In this document: positions 35,134-44,186 of the stretch, one piece after another
Numbering within the stretch: the first letter of the stretch is position 1
Layout of the letters: the number at the start of each line of letters is the position of its first letter
Assembly (NCBI RefSeq): GCF_000429405.1
Contig: NZ_AUBU01000001.1
Coordinates: 505,321-569,320, forward strand
Reading direction: 5' to 3'
From: Algoriphagus marincola DSM 16067
GTDB taxonomy: Bacteria; Bacteroidota; Bacteroidia; Cytophagales; Cyclobacteriaceae
DNA: 64,000 nucleotides
Translations under genes and position numbers: made by a program
Notes under the pieces: model-generated
Told to the model about the DNA's origin: nothing
Seen by the model: the letters and a program-made list of their open reading frames with translations, nothing else
Databases searched by the model: none

Positions 35134-36536
35134 GGCTTTAAGGTTAATTGTACAACATTTTCTACATGATAGGTCTGAGGGAACATGTCTACAGGCTGAA
35201 TTCGTTCCACTTGGTATTTTTCAGCTAGCAAAGCTACGTCTCTAGCCTGTGTGGCTGGGTTACAAGAGACATAAACGATCGTAGGGGCAGCAAGGCGAAG
35301 CAGCATTTTCACTACATCTTCGTGCATTCCTGCTCGTGGCGGATCAGTGATAATCACATCCGGAGCTGCATGCTGCGAAATGAATTCTTCATTGAGGACA
35401 TCTTTCATGTCACCTGCATAGAATTGCGTGTTCGTGATTCCATTGATTTCGGAATTCAATTTCGCATCCTCGATCGCAGCTTCCACATACTCGACACCGA
35501 TTACTTGTTTGGCTTGTTTGGCTACAAAATTGGCAATGGTACCTGTCCCAGTATAAAGGTCATAGACTACTTCATCCCCTTTGAGCTCTGCAAAATCCCT
35601 CGCAACTTTATACAGTTCGTATGCCTGATCAGAGTTGGTCTGATAAAATGATTTCGGACCAATTCTAAACTTGAGCCCTTCCATTTCTTCCTCGATGTAA
35701 GGTAAGCCTGCGAAGGTTACCAATTCTAAATCATGAAAGGTTTCGTTTCCTTTGGTATTGATGACATATAGGAGGGAGGTGATTTCCGGGAATTTTGACT
35801 TCATAAACTCCATCACAAGCTGAATATTCTCCGCATCATCTTCACCAAACTGGACAATCACCATGGTTTGACCCGTAGATGTAGTCCGGATGATAAGATT
35901 TCGAAGCAAACCTGCCTGATTTCGAATGTCATAGAAGCTCAGTCGGTTTTGGAGGGAAAATTCTCGAAGGCTATTTCTCACATCATTTGAAGGACCACCC
36001 TGCAGGTAGCAATGATCAATGTCGATGATCTTATCAAACATCTTTGGGATATGAAAGCCTAAGGCATTGCGCTCAAACTCTTCGCCGGATCGGATCTGCT
36101 CGATGGTCAGCCATTTTTTATTCGAGAAAGTGAAATCCAGTTTATTCCGGTAGTAGCGGGTATTTGCAGATCCTAAAATCGGTAAGACCTCGGGGATAGG
36201 AACTTTGGCAATTCGCTCAAATTGATCGACTACCTGCTGCCTTTTGTAGGTCTTTTGCAGATCATAATTGATGTGCTGCCATTTGCAGCCACCACAGGTT
36301 CCGAAATGCGCACAAAATGGCTCAACTCTATCTTTGGAGTATTGGTGGAAATGTACGGCTTCCCCCTCCATAAAGGAGCTTTTTCCCTTGGTGATCCGCA
36401 CGTCTACAATGTCTCCCGGGGCAACATTCCCCACAAAAACCACCTTCCCATCATGATGCCCGATGCATTTCCCTTCGGAGGCAATGCGCTCAATGGCCAC
36501 CTCGGTGATGATCTTGTTTTTCATTTTTCTCGACAT
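35130..36536 (-). CDS. rlmD: 23S rRNA (uracil(1939)-C5)-methyltransferase RlmD
   Basis: SAM-dependent rRNA m5U methyltransferase (468 aa). An N-terminal TRAM domain (about 9-65) precedes the [4Fe-4S] cysteines C75, C81, C84 and a fourth in DHCYLQ. The Rossmann domain has VVYDLYTGTGTIANF and DPPRAGM, and the catalytic nucleophile in VSCNPATQARDV. RlmD versus the related RlmCD/RumB group cannot be separated with certainty by eye. The start lies 5 bases after a perfect -7 box (36542-36549), so its mRNA is probably nearly leaderless. It is coupled to the small gene at 34756. Confidence 0.88.
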   Translation of the reverse strand: MSRKMKNKIITEVAIERIASEGKCIGHHDGKVVFVGNVAPGDIVDVRITKGKSSFMEGEAVHFHQYSKDRVEPFCAHFGTCGGCKWQHINYDLQKTYKRQQVVDQFERIAKVPIPEVLPILGSANTRYYRNKLDFTFSNKKWLTIEQIRSGEEFERNALGFHIPKMFDKIIDIDHCYLQGGPSNDVRNSLREFSLQNRLSFYDIRNQAGLLRNLIIRTTSTGQTMVIVQFGEDDAENIQLVMEFMKSKFPEITSLLYVINTKGNETFHDLELVTFAGLPYIEEEMEGLKFRIGPKSFYQTNSDQAYELYKVARDFAELKGDEVVYDLYTGTGTIANFVAKQAKQVIGVEYVEAAIEDAKLNSEINGITNTQFYAGDMKDVLNEEFISQHAAPDVIITDPPRAGMHEDVVKMLLRLAAPTIVYVSCNPATQARDVALLAEKYQVERIQPVDMFPQTYHVENVVQLTLKP

Positions 36537-36541
36537 GGCTG

Positions 36542-36549
36542 CAAAATTA
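36542..36549 (-). promoter_or_regulatory. -7 box directly before rlmD
   Basis: TAATTTTG on the minus strand fits TAnnTTTG and ends 5 bases before the ATG. There is no TTG at the usual -33 distance, so this is a partial promoter call. Confidence 0.35.
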
Positions 36550-36655
36550 GGGAAAATGAAGGAGAAAGAGATTTTGTGAAAACTCTTTGATCGGTCTCAA
36601 GAGCAAAAAGCTAGGACAGCCAGATTTATAAGTGAAATTTAGTCTTGTCAAAATT

Positions 36656-36669
36656 ATCAACCGTTTGCA
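36656..36669 (+). promoter_or_regulatory. Candidate LacI-family operator upstream of the sucrose cassette
   Basis: ATCAACCGTTTGCA matches the LacI/GalR-family consensus TGnAAnCGnTTnCA at 8 of its 10 fixed positions, including the central CG. It lies 125 bases before the transporter start, and a LacI-type gene lies at the far end of the same cassette. Confidence 0.45.
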
Positions 36670-36793
36670 TTAAATTTTTCTTTTATTTCTCTCTTAATGC
36701 TTCTTTTTGACAAAGAAAATTTGGTATGTTGAACAGGTTTTTTTCTATGAAAAGAATCAAGTCTTCTACAAACCCAAAATAAATCGGTTTTTA

Positions 36794-38275
36794 ATGAGAA
36801 AACCCACCTTGTCCTTTTCGCAGATCATCAACATGAATGTTGGGTTTTTTGGCATTCAGTACAGTTTTGGTCTACAGCAGAGTGCAGTCAATCCCATCTA
36901 CGACATGTTGGGTGCAGCTCCTGACGAAATCCCCATTCTTAACTTGGCTGGTCCTATGACCGGGCTTTTGATTCAACCCATCATTGGGGCACTTAGCGAC
37001 AATACTTGGAGCCCTAAGTATGGCAGGAGAAAGCCTTTCTTCTTTATCGGGGCTTTATTCTGTAGCATTACGCTCTTTTTGTATCCCTTCAGTAGCTCGC
37101 TTTGGATGGCTGCAGGTTTACTTTGGGTGCTAGATGCTGCGAATAATACAGCAATGGAACCTTACCGAGCCCTTATCGCAGACAAGCTTCCCGACGAGCA
37201 GTATAGTACCGGGTTTTTGACGCAAAGTTTCTTCACGGGTTTGGGGATTACCTTGGCTAATGTTTCTCTTTTTGTATTTCAAAAATATATTCCCGGATCT
37301 TGGGGTTCCTTGCCTTATTGGGTTTATGCGTCTTTTTTCCTAGGTACTGTTTGTTCCATCGGGTCGGTGATGTGGAGTATTTCCAAGACGCCCGAAATTC
37401 CGCCCAGTGAGGAAGAGTTGAAAGCTTTGAAAAAGCGAACGGAGGGCATGCCTCACCCAGCCATTCAGTTTTTCCTTTCGATTTTAACCACTTTGATTGC
37501 TTACCTGGTCTTTTTGGTTTTGCTAGTACCCGCGATTTTCTCGAGAGGACTTCTGCATAGAGTTTTGCAAAAAACCAAATCCAATTCGAAAACTCGGATT
37601 CTTTTTGCCCAAAATATCGAAATCATTGAATCAATCATGGTCATGCCAAAAGTCATGTGGCAATTGGCCTTGGTCTATCTTTTTCAATGGTATGCGCTCT
37701 TTTGTTATTGGCAAAATGCCGCCAAGAGTGTCGCCCAATCGGTTTGGAATACCAGCCCAAGTGGCGACCCCAAGCTTTATGAAGAGGCAGTGGGATGGAC
37801 CGGCCTGGTTAATGGTTGGTACAATGTGGTGACCTTTCTTTCAGCCTTTTACCTTGCCCGAATGGCTACCAAGTTTGGCCCTAAGAAGGTTCACTTCATC
37901 TGTCTAATTATTGCTGGTTTAGGATTGATGGTTTTTCCCCAATTGACAAATAAATATGCGCTCTTTATCCCGATGGCAGGATTTGGGATCGCTTGGGCTA
38001 GTATGATGGGTGTGCCTTATCTACTCGTTGTCAATGAAATTCCAAAGGAACGCTATGGGGTGTATATGGGGATTATCAACATGATGATTGTGATTCCTAT
38101 GATTTTGCAGACAGTAACTTTCGGCTTTATCTCCAAAAACTTTTTGGGAAATGATCCAGGATTGGCCATTGTTTTTGGTGGAGTATTATTGATAGTGGCT
38201 GCAGCTGCAGTATTGCTAATTAAAGAAAATAAGAATATCGTAACAGATCAGCCCATCGGAGGGAGTGGACATTAA
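36794..38275 (+). CDS. SLC45/GPH-type sugar transporter (MFS)
   Basis: Twelve-helix MFS transporter (493 aa) of the sucrose/maltose SLC45-like group, probably proton-linked uptake of a disaccharide. Visible: SFGLQQSAVNPIYDMLGAAPDEIPILNLAGPMTGLLIQPIIGALSD in the first helices, the conserved loop NTWSPKYGRRKPFFFIGAL, DAANNTAMEPYRALIAD, and GFGIAWASMMGVPYLLVVNEIPKERYG. The ATG at 36794 gives the normal cytoplasmic N-terminus; a TTG upstream adds an unnatural 29-residue extension. It is 2 bases before the amylosucrase gene, so the cargo is probably sucrose. Regulation by the LacI protein at 40224 is suggested by a candidate operator at 36656. Confidence 0.87.
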   Translation: MRKPTLSFSQIINMNVGFFGIQYSFGLQQSAVNPIYDMLGAAPDEIPILNLAGPMTGLLIQPIIGALSDNTWSPKYGRRKPFFFIGALFCSITLFLYPFSSSLWMAAGLLWVLDAANNTAMEPYRALIADKLPDEQYSTGFLTQSFFTGLGITLANVSLFVFQKYIPGSWGSLPYWVYASFFLGTVCSIGSVMWSISKTPEIPPSEEELKALKKRTEGMPHPAIQFFLSILTTLIAYLVFLVLLVPAIFSRGLLHRVLQKTKSNSKTRILFAQNIEIIESIMVMPKVMWQLALVYLFQWYALFCYWQNAAKSVAQSVWNTSPSGDPKLYEEAVGWTGLVNGWYNVVTFLSAFYLARMATKFGPKKVHFICLIIAGLGLMVFPQLTNKYALFIPMAGFGIAWASMMGVPYLLVVNEIPKERYGVYMGIINMMIVIPMILQTVTFGFISKNFLGNDPGLAIVFGGVLLIVAAAAVLLIKENKNIVTDQPIGGSGH

Positions 38276-38277
38276 GG

Positions 38278-40221
38278 ATGATTATTGAAGTGGAAAATAA
38301 GGATTACAAATCAATGGCAGGTGAGTTTGGGATCAGTAGTTCTGAAGAGCATGCTGAATTTTGGAAAAGGTTGGAATTGGGATATGAGAATCTCCGACAG
38401 CTTTATTTTTCCATCTATGGACATCTTGAAGATGCAGAAGTCAAATTCCAAGACCTTCTTCGATCAATAATTTCGGCATATCTGAGTAGGTCAGCCGATC
38501 TTAAGAAGCGGGATTTATCCAAAAAGCCTGACTGGTTTCTTTCCAATGACTTAGTAGGCATGAGCTTGTATGTGGACCGTTTTGCAGGTTCTATTGCTCA
38601 AATGGAAGGCAAACTGGCTTATCTGGACGAGCTTGGAGTTAATTTCCTTCATTTGATGCCACTATTCGAAAGTCCTCAGGGGGAAAGTGATGGCGGTTAT
38701 GCAGTGTCTGATTTCCGCAAAGTCGATCAGCGCTTTGGGACGCTGGAAGAACTTTCCTCTCTCCGTAAAAAAATGCATGATGAGGGGATGTATTTGATGC
38801 TGGATATCGTACTCAATCACACTTCGCATCGACATGAATGGGCCGAAAAGGCCAAATCCGGTGAAAAGAAGTATCAGGATTATTTCTATATGTATGATAA
38901 CCGCTGGATTCCCAATCAGTTTGAGGCGGCCATGCCCGAAATCTTTCCTGAAAGCTCACCGGGTAATTTTACCTGGTCCGAGGAATGTCAAAAATGGGTG
39001 ATGACAGTCTTTCACAATTACCAATGGGACTTGAATTACCGGAATCCGGAAGTTCTTCGGGAGATGCTGGATAATATTCTTTTCTATGCCAATTTGGGAG
39101 TGGATTTGATTCGAATCGACGCTCCTGCATTTATCTGGAAAGAAACAGGAACAAGCTGTCAGAACCTGCCTCAGGCTCATTTACTTCTTCAACTGATCAA
39201 GCAAGCTGTACAGATTGCCAGCCCAGGTATGGCAATTTTGGGAGAGGCCATTGTTGCCCCCAATTTTATCATGGAGTACTTCGGAAAAGGTGATCGAGCA
39301 GGGAAGGAGTGCGATTTTGCCTACAATGCCACACAAATGGCTCTGCAGTGGGATATGCTCGCCTCAGGCGACACTAGAGTCATGCTGGAAGCACAGCCTA
39401 TTTTACAGCAAAAGCCACAGGGAACAAGTTGGATATCTTATACCCGCTGTCATGATGATATAGGACTTGGGTATGATGATTGGATGATTGCGAAGGCAGG
39501 AAAGGATCCTTTTATGCATCGAAGCTTTTTGAAAAATTACTTTTCCGGTTCATTCTCGGGAAGTCCATCTCGCGGGGCTTTGTTTTCTAGTAATCCCAAG
39601 ACTGGAGACGCTCGGATTTCTGGATCACTGGCCTCCTTATGCGGTTTGGAAGCAGCATTGTATGCTAAGGATGGGTATCAAGTAGCGCTTTCTATCCAAA
39701 AAATACTCTTGATGCAGGCTTTTTCTATTTTCCAGGGAGGCTTACCCATGCTTTATTATGGAGATGAATTGGGCTATCTGAATGATTATACATTTCAGCT
39801 TGATCCAGCGAAAAGCTACGATAATCGATGGATGCATAGACCTTTAATTGATTGGGAAAAGGCAGCTGAGCGTCATACAGAAGGAACTGTGGAGGAAAGG
39901 GTATTTTCTGGCTTAAAACAGTTGATACAGATCCGGAAAAGTCTTCCTGCTATTTCAGATAATAGCAACATTCGATGGATGAATCCACATAATATCCATG
40001 TAGCTGGATTCCTTCGGGAAAAAGAAGATCAGCGAATTTTTGTAGTCGGAAATTTCTCAGATAAGGCTTCTTTTTTGACTTGGTATGCATTCAAAGAGTT
40101 TGGCTTCAGTCCCAAAAAGCTTTGTGATCATGTCTCGAAGGAAGAACTTTCTGTCGCTAGCGATGATCAATATTTGATCCTCGAGCCTTATGGATTTAGG
40201 ATCTTGGAAGTGCTTTCCTGA
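38278..40221 (+). CDS. Amylosucrase (GH13_4)
   Basis: Amylosucrase-type GH13 enzyme (647 aa), which polymerises the glucose of sucrose into alpha-1,4-glucan and releases fructose. The helical N-terminal domain is followed by PDWFLSNDLVGMSLYVDRFAG, HLMPLFESPQGESDGGYAVSDF, and the catalytic set D281 (DLIRIDAPAF), E323 (GEAIVAPN) and H392-D393 in YTRCHDDIG, the amylosucrase form of that motif. DNRWMHRP near the C-terminus, preceding the end domain, is also amylosucrase-like. A sucrose phosphorylase or sucrose hydrolase activity in the same subfamily cannot be excluded. Its start is 2 bases after the transporter stop. No signal peptide, so cytoplasmic. Confidence 0.88.
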   Translation: MIIEVENKDYKSMAGEFGISSSEEHAEFWKRLELGYENLRQLYFSIYGHLEDAEVKFQDLLRSIISAYLSRSADLKKRDLSKKPDWFLSNDLVGMSLYVDRFAGSIAQMEGKLAYLDELGVNFLHLMPLFESPQGESDGGYAVSDFRKVDQRFGTLEELSSLRKKMHDEGMYLMLDIVLNHTSHRHEWAEKAKSGEKKYQDYFYMYDNRWIPNQFEAAMPEIFPESSPGNFTWSEECQKWVMTVFHNYQWDLNYRNPEVLREMLDNILFYANLGVDLIRIDAPAFIWKETGTSCQNLPQAHLLLQLIKQAVQIASPGMAILGEAIVAPNFIMEYFGKGDRAGKECDFAYNATQMALQWDMLASGDTRVMLEAQPILQQKPQGTSWISYTRCHDDIGLGYDDWMIAKAGKDPFMHRSFLKNYFSGSFSGSPSRGALFSSNPKTGDARISGSLASLCGLEAALYAKDGYQVALSIQKILLMQAFSIFQGGLPMLYYGDELGYLNDYTFQLDPAKSYDNRWMHRPLIDWEKAAERHTEGTVEERVFSGLKQLIQIRKSLPAISDNSNIRWMNPHNIHVAGFLREKEDQRIFVVGNFSDKASFLTWYAFKEFGFSPKKLCDHVSKEELSVASDDQYLILEPYGFRILEVLS

Positions 40222-40223
40222 CA

Positions 40224-41249
40224 CTATTTCTGAGTGGACTCCCGAATGATCAGATCACTCTTGATTTCAGTGAATTGATTTGTAGATTCTTCATTTGGGT
40301 TTTGGGTAGCCTTGAGTAGGATTTCAGCAGCCATCTTACCTACCTCAAACCCATGCTGTTCTACCGTACTAAGGGAAGGTGTCATGACTTCTGAGATTTT
40401 CCAATTGCTAAAGCCCATTACGCCAACCTCCTCAGGAACCTTTATTCTAGCTTTCTTCAGGTAGTTCATTGCGCCTAATGCAACCGAGTCTGTAATGCAA
40501 AAGATAGCATCAGGAGGATTGCTACTTTCCATCAGCTGCTTGGCAAAGGCAAAGCCCTCTTCTTCCGTGATATCCTTACAATGCGGAATCCAGTTGGGGT
40601 CAAAATCCAATTCATGCTCCTTTAAGGCTTTATGATAGCCTGCGAGGCGGTCCTTAGAGTTTCGAACATTTGCCAGACCGTTTATATGGGCAATTTTGCG
40701 ATATCCTTTTTCTATCAAATGGGTAACTGCCCGGTAGGCGCTTTCCAAGTCATCACTCGTCACAATAGGACTTTTTAGCTTCTCAGAATACTTGTCAAAC
40801 TGAACCACTGCTTTACCTTCATCCAAAAAATCCTGAATGTGATCCACTTCTTCTGTTTCATTGGAAATAGAGATCAAAATTCCGTCTACATTTCCAGCAA
40901 GCATATTATGACAGGCATGGATTTCATTTTCAAGTTTTTCATCTGTCTGACTGATCAAGACTCGGTATCCCTGTTTTTTAGCAGCATGAAGTGCCCCGCT
41001 GATAATGGACGAAAAATAATAATGCACCACTTCAGGCACGATCATCCCAATCGTCATAGTCCTGTTTTTTCGAAAATTGACCGCTATTGAATTTGGGATA
41101 TAATGATGCTTTTCTGCATAATCCTTGACCAGCTTGATGGTTTCTTCGGAAATTCCCTGATAGGAATTAAGCGCTCTTGAGGCGGTAGACACAGAGATAC
41201 CTAGCTCTCGAGCAATGTCCTTCAGTGTAACACGTTTTTTCTCGGTCAT
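40224..41249 (-). CDS. LacI-family transcriptional regulator
   Basis: Sugar-responsive repressor (341 aa). The N-terminal HTH and hinge helix are VTLKDIARELGISVSTASRALNSYQGISEETIKLV (residues 5-40), then a periplasmic-binding-protein-like effector domain with MTIGMIVPEVVHYYFSSIISGALHAAKK and PDAIFCITDSVALGAMNYLKKA. It converges on the amylosucrase gene with a 2-base gap, so it most likely controls that cassette, through the operator-like site at 36656. The effector (sucrose or a derivative) is inferred. Confidence 0.9.
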   Translation of the reverse strand: MTEKKRVTLKDIARELGISVSTASRALNSYQGISEETIKLVKDYAEKHHYIPNSIAVNFRKNRTMTIGMIVPEVVHYYFSSIISGALHAAKKQGYRVLISQTDEKLENEIHACHNMLAGNVDGILISISNETEEVDHIQDFLDEGKAVVQFDKYSEKLKSPIVTSDDLESAYRAVTHLIEKGYRKIAHINGLANVRNSKDRLAGYHKALKEHELDFDPNWIPHCKDITEEEGFAFAKQLMESSNPPDAIFCITDSVALGAMNYLKKARIKVPEEVGVMGFSNWKISEVMTPSLSTVEQHGFEVGKMAAEILLKATQNPNEESTNQFTEIKSDLIIRESTQK

Positions 41250-41284
41250 AATTATTTGACTGATTTCAAAAGATGAATAATGTC

Positions 41285-42847
41285 TTAATCCTCCGAAAGG
41301 ACTCTACCTTCTTGATCTAGGATAAGATTCTTCACTTGATCAGAAGATTTCAAAGTGACTCGGATGCGAGGGTTTCCTTCCTCTTCATAAAATCGCACTT
41401 GCTCTACACTATATCCAGGGTATTTTTTGAGAAGGTTTTCTTCCATCAATCCCGGAAGCTGATCCACATAAGGGATGGTGTTGTCAAAACGGAATTCAGG
41501 ATCAAGATTTTGCTTGTATTCAATAAATTGATTGATTCCATCCTCATTCTTCACCAAGTCAAATTTGTCATAAAGCTCTCCTATGGCCGTATAGGATTCA
41601 AATTCCAGTTTGTTGTCTTCAATGCTGACCACTTGAAAAAGCTGGGTGTTTTCGGCAGCACGATCTCTTACCGCTCCCCACTCATCCCATCCATCGGGTT
41701 TGATATTATACATTTTGCCACCACTGACCGATACTACATAGACTGTTCCCGTTGCATCTTGCATATTCAGTCCATCCATTACATTTTCCCCGGGAGCTAC
41801 ACGGCCTCTGCCATAGCTATGATCATGTCCCTGAAGTGCTAGATCGACCTGAAACTTATCGAAAATTGGCTTCCAAAGCTTTCTAAGGGCTTCATTGTCT
41901 CTTCCAGCAGATGCAGAAAACAGCGGATGGTGATAGGTAACGATCACCCATTTTTTGGTGTTTTTCTCCAAAACCTCCTCCAGCCATTGAGCTTGGATTT
42001 CCTGGTCTCTATTACTGTCCAAAAAGATGAACTTGGCATTTGGATAGTCCATGTAGTAGACCGTTTCTTCCAGTCCTTTAAGACCGTTTAGGGGTAAATT
42101 GAACTGTGGTCTCCATTGGACGGATAGGCTGCGCTGTCGTTTTTCGCGGTCTGCCTGATTCAAAAAATTGTATTCATGATTTCCCGGTACAGCCATCGTA
42201 GGGAGCATGCTATGAATGAATCCCCCTGCAGTAAACCATTCATGCCATTCCTGTTCCCTATGCGCATAATTGATCAAGTCTCCCGCATGAATGATGAATT
42301 CTGCTTCAGGAGCCTTTTTAAAGCCTTCCCGAATTAATCTTGACCAAAGTTCAAGTACGTAGTTTTGAGCGTCACCTACATACAGGAAAGAAAATCTATC
42401 CTCTGCTTTCGCGCTTGCTGTTTTGAATTGGAACCATTCAGACCAGCGTTCACCATCACCTACCCGGTAGGCATAGACTGTGTTGGGTTCAAGGCCGGAA
42501 AAGCTAGTCTGATGATAATGGGCGACCGTTTCTGCTTGGGCAACGTTTCTGGAGTCCAAAACTTCCGTTTCAGCCTTCTGAGTGGTTGCATTTCTCCAAA
42601 ACTTAGGAGCTGCAGTGGCCGGGGCTAGTTCTGCATAAGCCTCTGTAATTTCGGTATTAGTTCGCCAATTGATTCGTATTTCCTGACTTGGGTCTTCTCC
42701 AAATGATATGACGATGCGATCAGGATATACGGAAGGTTGACTCCAATCAAAACCGAATTTAGGCTCCTTGTAAACTCGGATTTCCTGCGCCAAACTCAGG
42801 TTGGAGAAAAAAAGAAAAAGAGCGAGAAGTAAAATAGATTTTTTCAT
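41285..42847 (-). CDS. Purple acid phosphatase-like metallophosphoesterase
   Basis: Exported phosphatase (520 aa). A signal peptide ends at LSLAQ (about residue 20). A fibronectin-III-like N-terminal purple-acid-phosphatase domain (about 35-150, QEIRINWRT, HHQTSFSGLEPNTVYAYRVGDG) is followed by the calcineurin fold with GDAQ, HAGDLINY, PGNHEY, VTYHHPLFSAS and GHDHSYGRG, which give the two-metal site. The C-terminus has a KSSDQ-type strand domain. It would release phosphate from extracellular esters. It ends 35 bases before the LacI gene on the same strand, so a shared transcript is possible. A TTG start at 42865 adds only six residues. Confidence 0.85.
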   Translation of the reverse strand: MKKSILLLALFLFFSNLSLAQEIRVYKEPKFGFDWSQPSVYPDRIVISFGEDPSQEIRINWRTNTEITEAYAELAPATAAPKFWRNATTQKAETEVLDSRNVAQAETVAHYHQTSFSGLEPNTVYAYRVGDGERWSEWFQFKTASAKAEDRFSFLYVGDAQNYVLELWSRLIREGFKKAPEAEFIIHAGDLINYAHREQEWHEWFTAGGFIHSMLPTMAVPGNHEYNFLNQADREKRQRSLSVQWRPQFNLPLNGLKGLEETVYYMDYPNAKFIFLDSNRDQEIQAQWLEEVLEKNTKKWVIVTYHHPLFSASAGRDNEALRKLWKPIFDKFQVDLALQGHDHSYGRGRVAPGENVMDGLNMQDATGTVYVVSVSGGKMYNIKPDGWDEWGAVRDRAAENTQLFQVVSIEDNKLEFESYTAIGELYDKFDLVKNEDGINQFIEYKQNLDPEFRFDNTIPYVDQLPGLMEENLLKKYPGYSVEQVRFYEEEGNPRIRVTLKSSDQVKNLILDQEGRVLSED

Positions 42848-42940
42848 TTCGATGCTTTTTGACAAAATACCACTTTTTAGTTTCTAAATTTTGGTGTGAT
42901 GGCCATTTGACTAATTAATAACAGGCAATTAACAACTTAT

Positions 42941-44182
42941 TTATTTTGAGACTTCCTTAAGCTTTTCCTTGATCCATTTTTGGTAAAATAAATAGCAGTC
43001 AAGGCTGAATTTACTCAACTCCTCAGGGCTAGCCGCTTCTTCTATCAGGGAATTATCCCTCTTGATCCAATTTTCTTGAATCTGGTTCAATTCAGCTTTC
43101 AGCTTAGGAAAGAGCTCTTTCCAGTTTCGTTCTATGATCGTATGTAGCTTCTTTGCCTGCCACCAGAGAGAATCATCTTCGAGATGGGAAGGATAGGTCA
43201 AAAAACTTGTTTCATTCCCAAAATAAAAGGGGATGTACAAACTTTGGCAGGGGTGAGGGCTGGGGCAGAGCCAAATAGTGTGTGGTTGATCGTTTCTAAT
43301 TTCTGCAACCATACTTCCGGTGGTTTCAGAGGGGTTGGTCAGACCGGTTGCATGCATGCAAACTGAAGCTGCACTCGCCTTTTTGGGATGAAAGCCTTCG
43401 CCTATGGGATGGTGAGACTTTAAAATTTCCATCATTTGTTTGGGGCCAGTTTGGCCTCTTTGACTGATGAGGGATTTCTCTGTAAAAGACTTTCGATCTT
43501 TGGCTTTGGAGAAATAGGTATACAGAAAATCTGAATACCGACTTTTAAATCCTTTTTTGGAATTAAAAATGGAGCTCAAATACATGTCTTCTTCCTTGAT
43601 TCCCCATTCTTCAAAGTCATCTTCCAAACTCAGGCAATTGGATATGCTTGCATGGTTTTTTACTCTTTTCCATGCCCAGGATTTCCCAGCAGTTTCCAAT
43701 ATTAAAGCATCTTTTGGATCGGCGATTAGGAAGCTGTTGTGATAGTAGAAGTTTTTGTTTTCATAGCCGCCACAGGCATTCTGACCAAATTTTTCTAAAA
43801 GTTCTATAATCAAATCTTTTGCAGCCATAGCAGTCTTGGAGCGCTCCAAGGCTAGTCTCAGCAAATCCATTCCTGTTAATCCCGGTTGGGATTTATCAAA
43901 TTTCACTTGGGTAAAAACCGCTTCATTTCCTATAGCTAATCCCCATTCATTGACTCCCATTTCTGCACCCCACATCTGAAAGGGTTTAGATAGCCATACT
44001 TCCCAGGTAGAACTAACCTGTGGGATTTGGATATAGGTGCAGTTTAGTGTTTTTTCCGAATGCGATATCCGGGGGATATGCACCTGTTCCTGAGCTTCTA
44101 AAGGCTCTCGGTCAGAGTTTTTTGCAAAAATTAAATTTTCTTTCTCCGAAATAATTCCTCTGGCCAGTAGGGTGTCGCACAT
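42941..44182 (-). CDS. Secernin-type peptidase, C69 family
   Basis: N-terminal-nucleophile hydrolase (413 aa) of the C69/secernin family; hydrolyses dipeptides or related amides. The protein begins MCDTLLARG, so after Met removal Cys2 is the free N-terminal nucleophile. The FAKNSDREPLEAQEQVHIPR stretch that follows is the family hallmark; NEWGLAIGNEAVFT and HNSFLIADPKDALILETAGKSWAWKRV are further conserved segments. No signal peptide, so cytoplasmic. It is the last gene of a three-gene unit, 4 bases after the nitrilase stop. The substrate is not known; the operon suggests an amide or acyl-amine product. Confidence 0.83.
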   Translation of the reverse strand: MCDTLLARGIISEKENLIFAKNSDREPLEAQEQVHIPRISHSEKTLNCTYIQIPQVSSTWEVWLSKPFQMWGAEMGVNEWGLAIGNEAVFTQVKFDKSQPGLTGMDLLRLALERSKTAMAAKDLIIELLEKFGQNACGGYENKNFYYHNSFLIADPKDALILETAGKSWAWKRVKNHASISNCLSLEDDFEEWGIKEEDMYLSSIFNSKKGFKSRYSDFLYTYFSKAKDRKSFTEKSLISQRGQTGPKQMMEILKSHHPIGEGFHPKKASAASVCMHATGLTNPSETTGSMVAEIRNDQPHTIWLCPSPHPCQSLYIPFYFGNETSFLTYPSHLEDDSLWWQAKKLHTIIERNWKELFPKLKAELNQIQENWIKRDNSLIEEAASPEELSKFSLDCYLFYQKWIKEKLKEVSK

Positions 44183-44186
44183 GATT

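Noticed and set aside
36707..36793. Transporter extension from a TTG at 36707
   Set aside because: The 29 added residues do not fit the first membrane helix; ATG 36794 gives a normal start.
41336..41842. Open frame of 168 codons on the plus strand inside the phosphatase gene
   Set aside because: It is antisense to a protein with intact metal motifs and has no recognisable domain or start context; it is a shadow frame.
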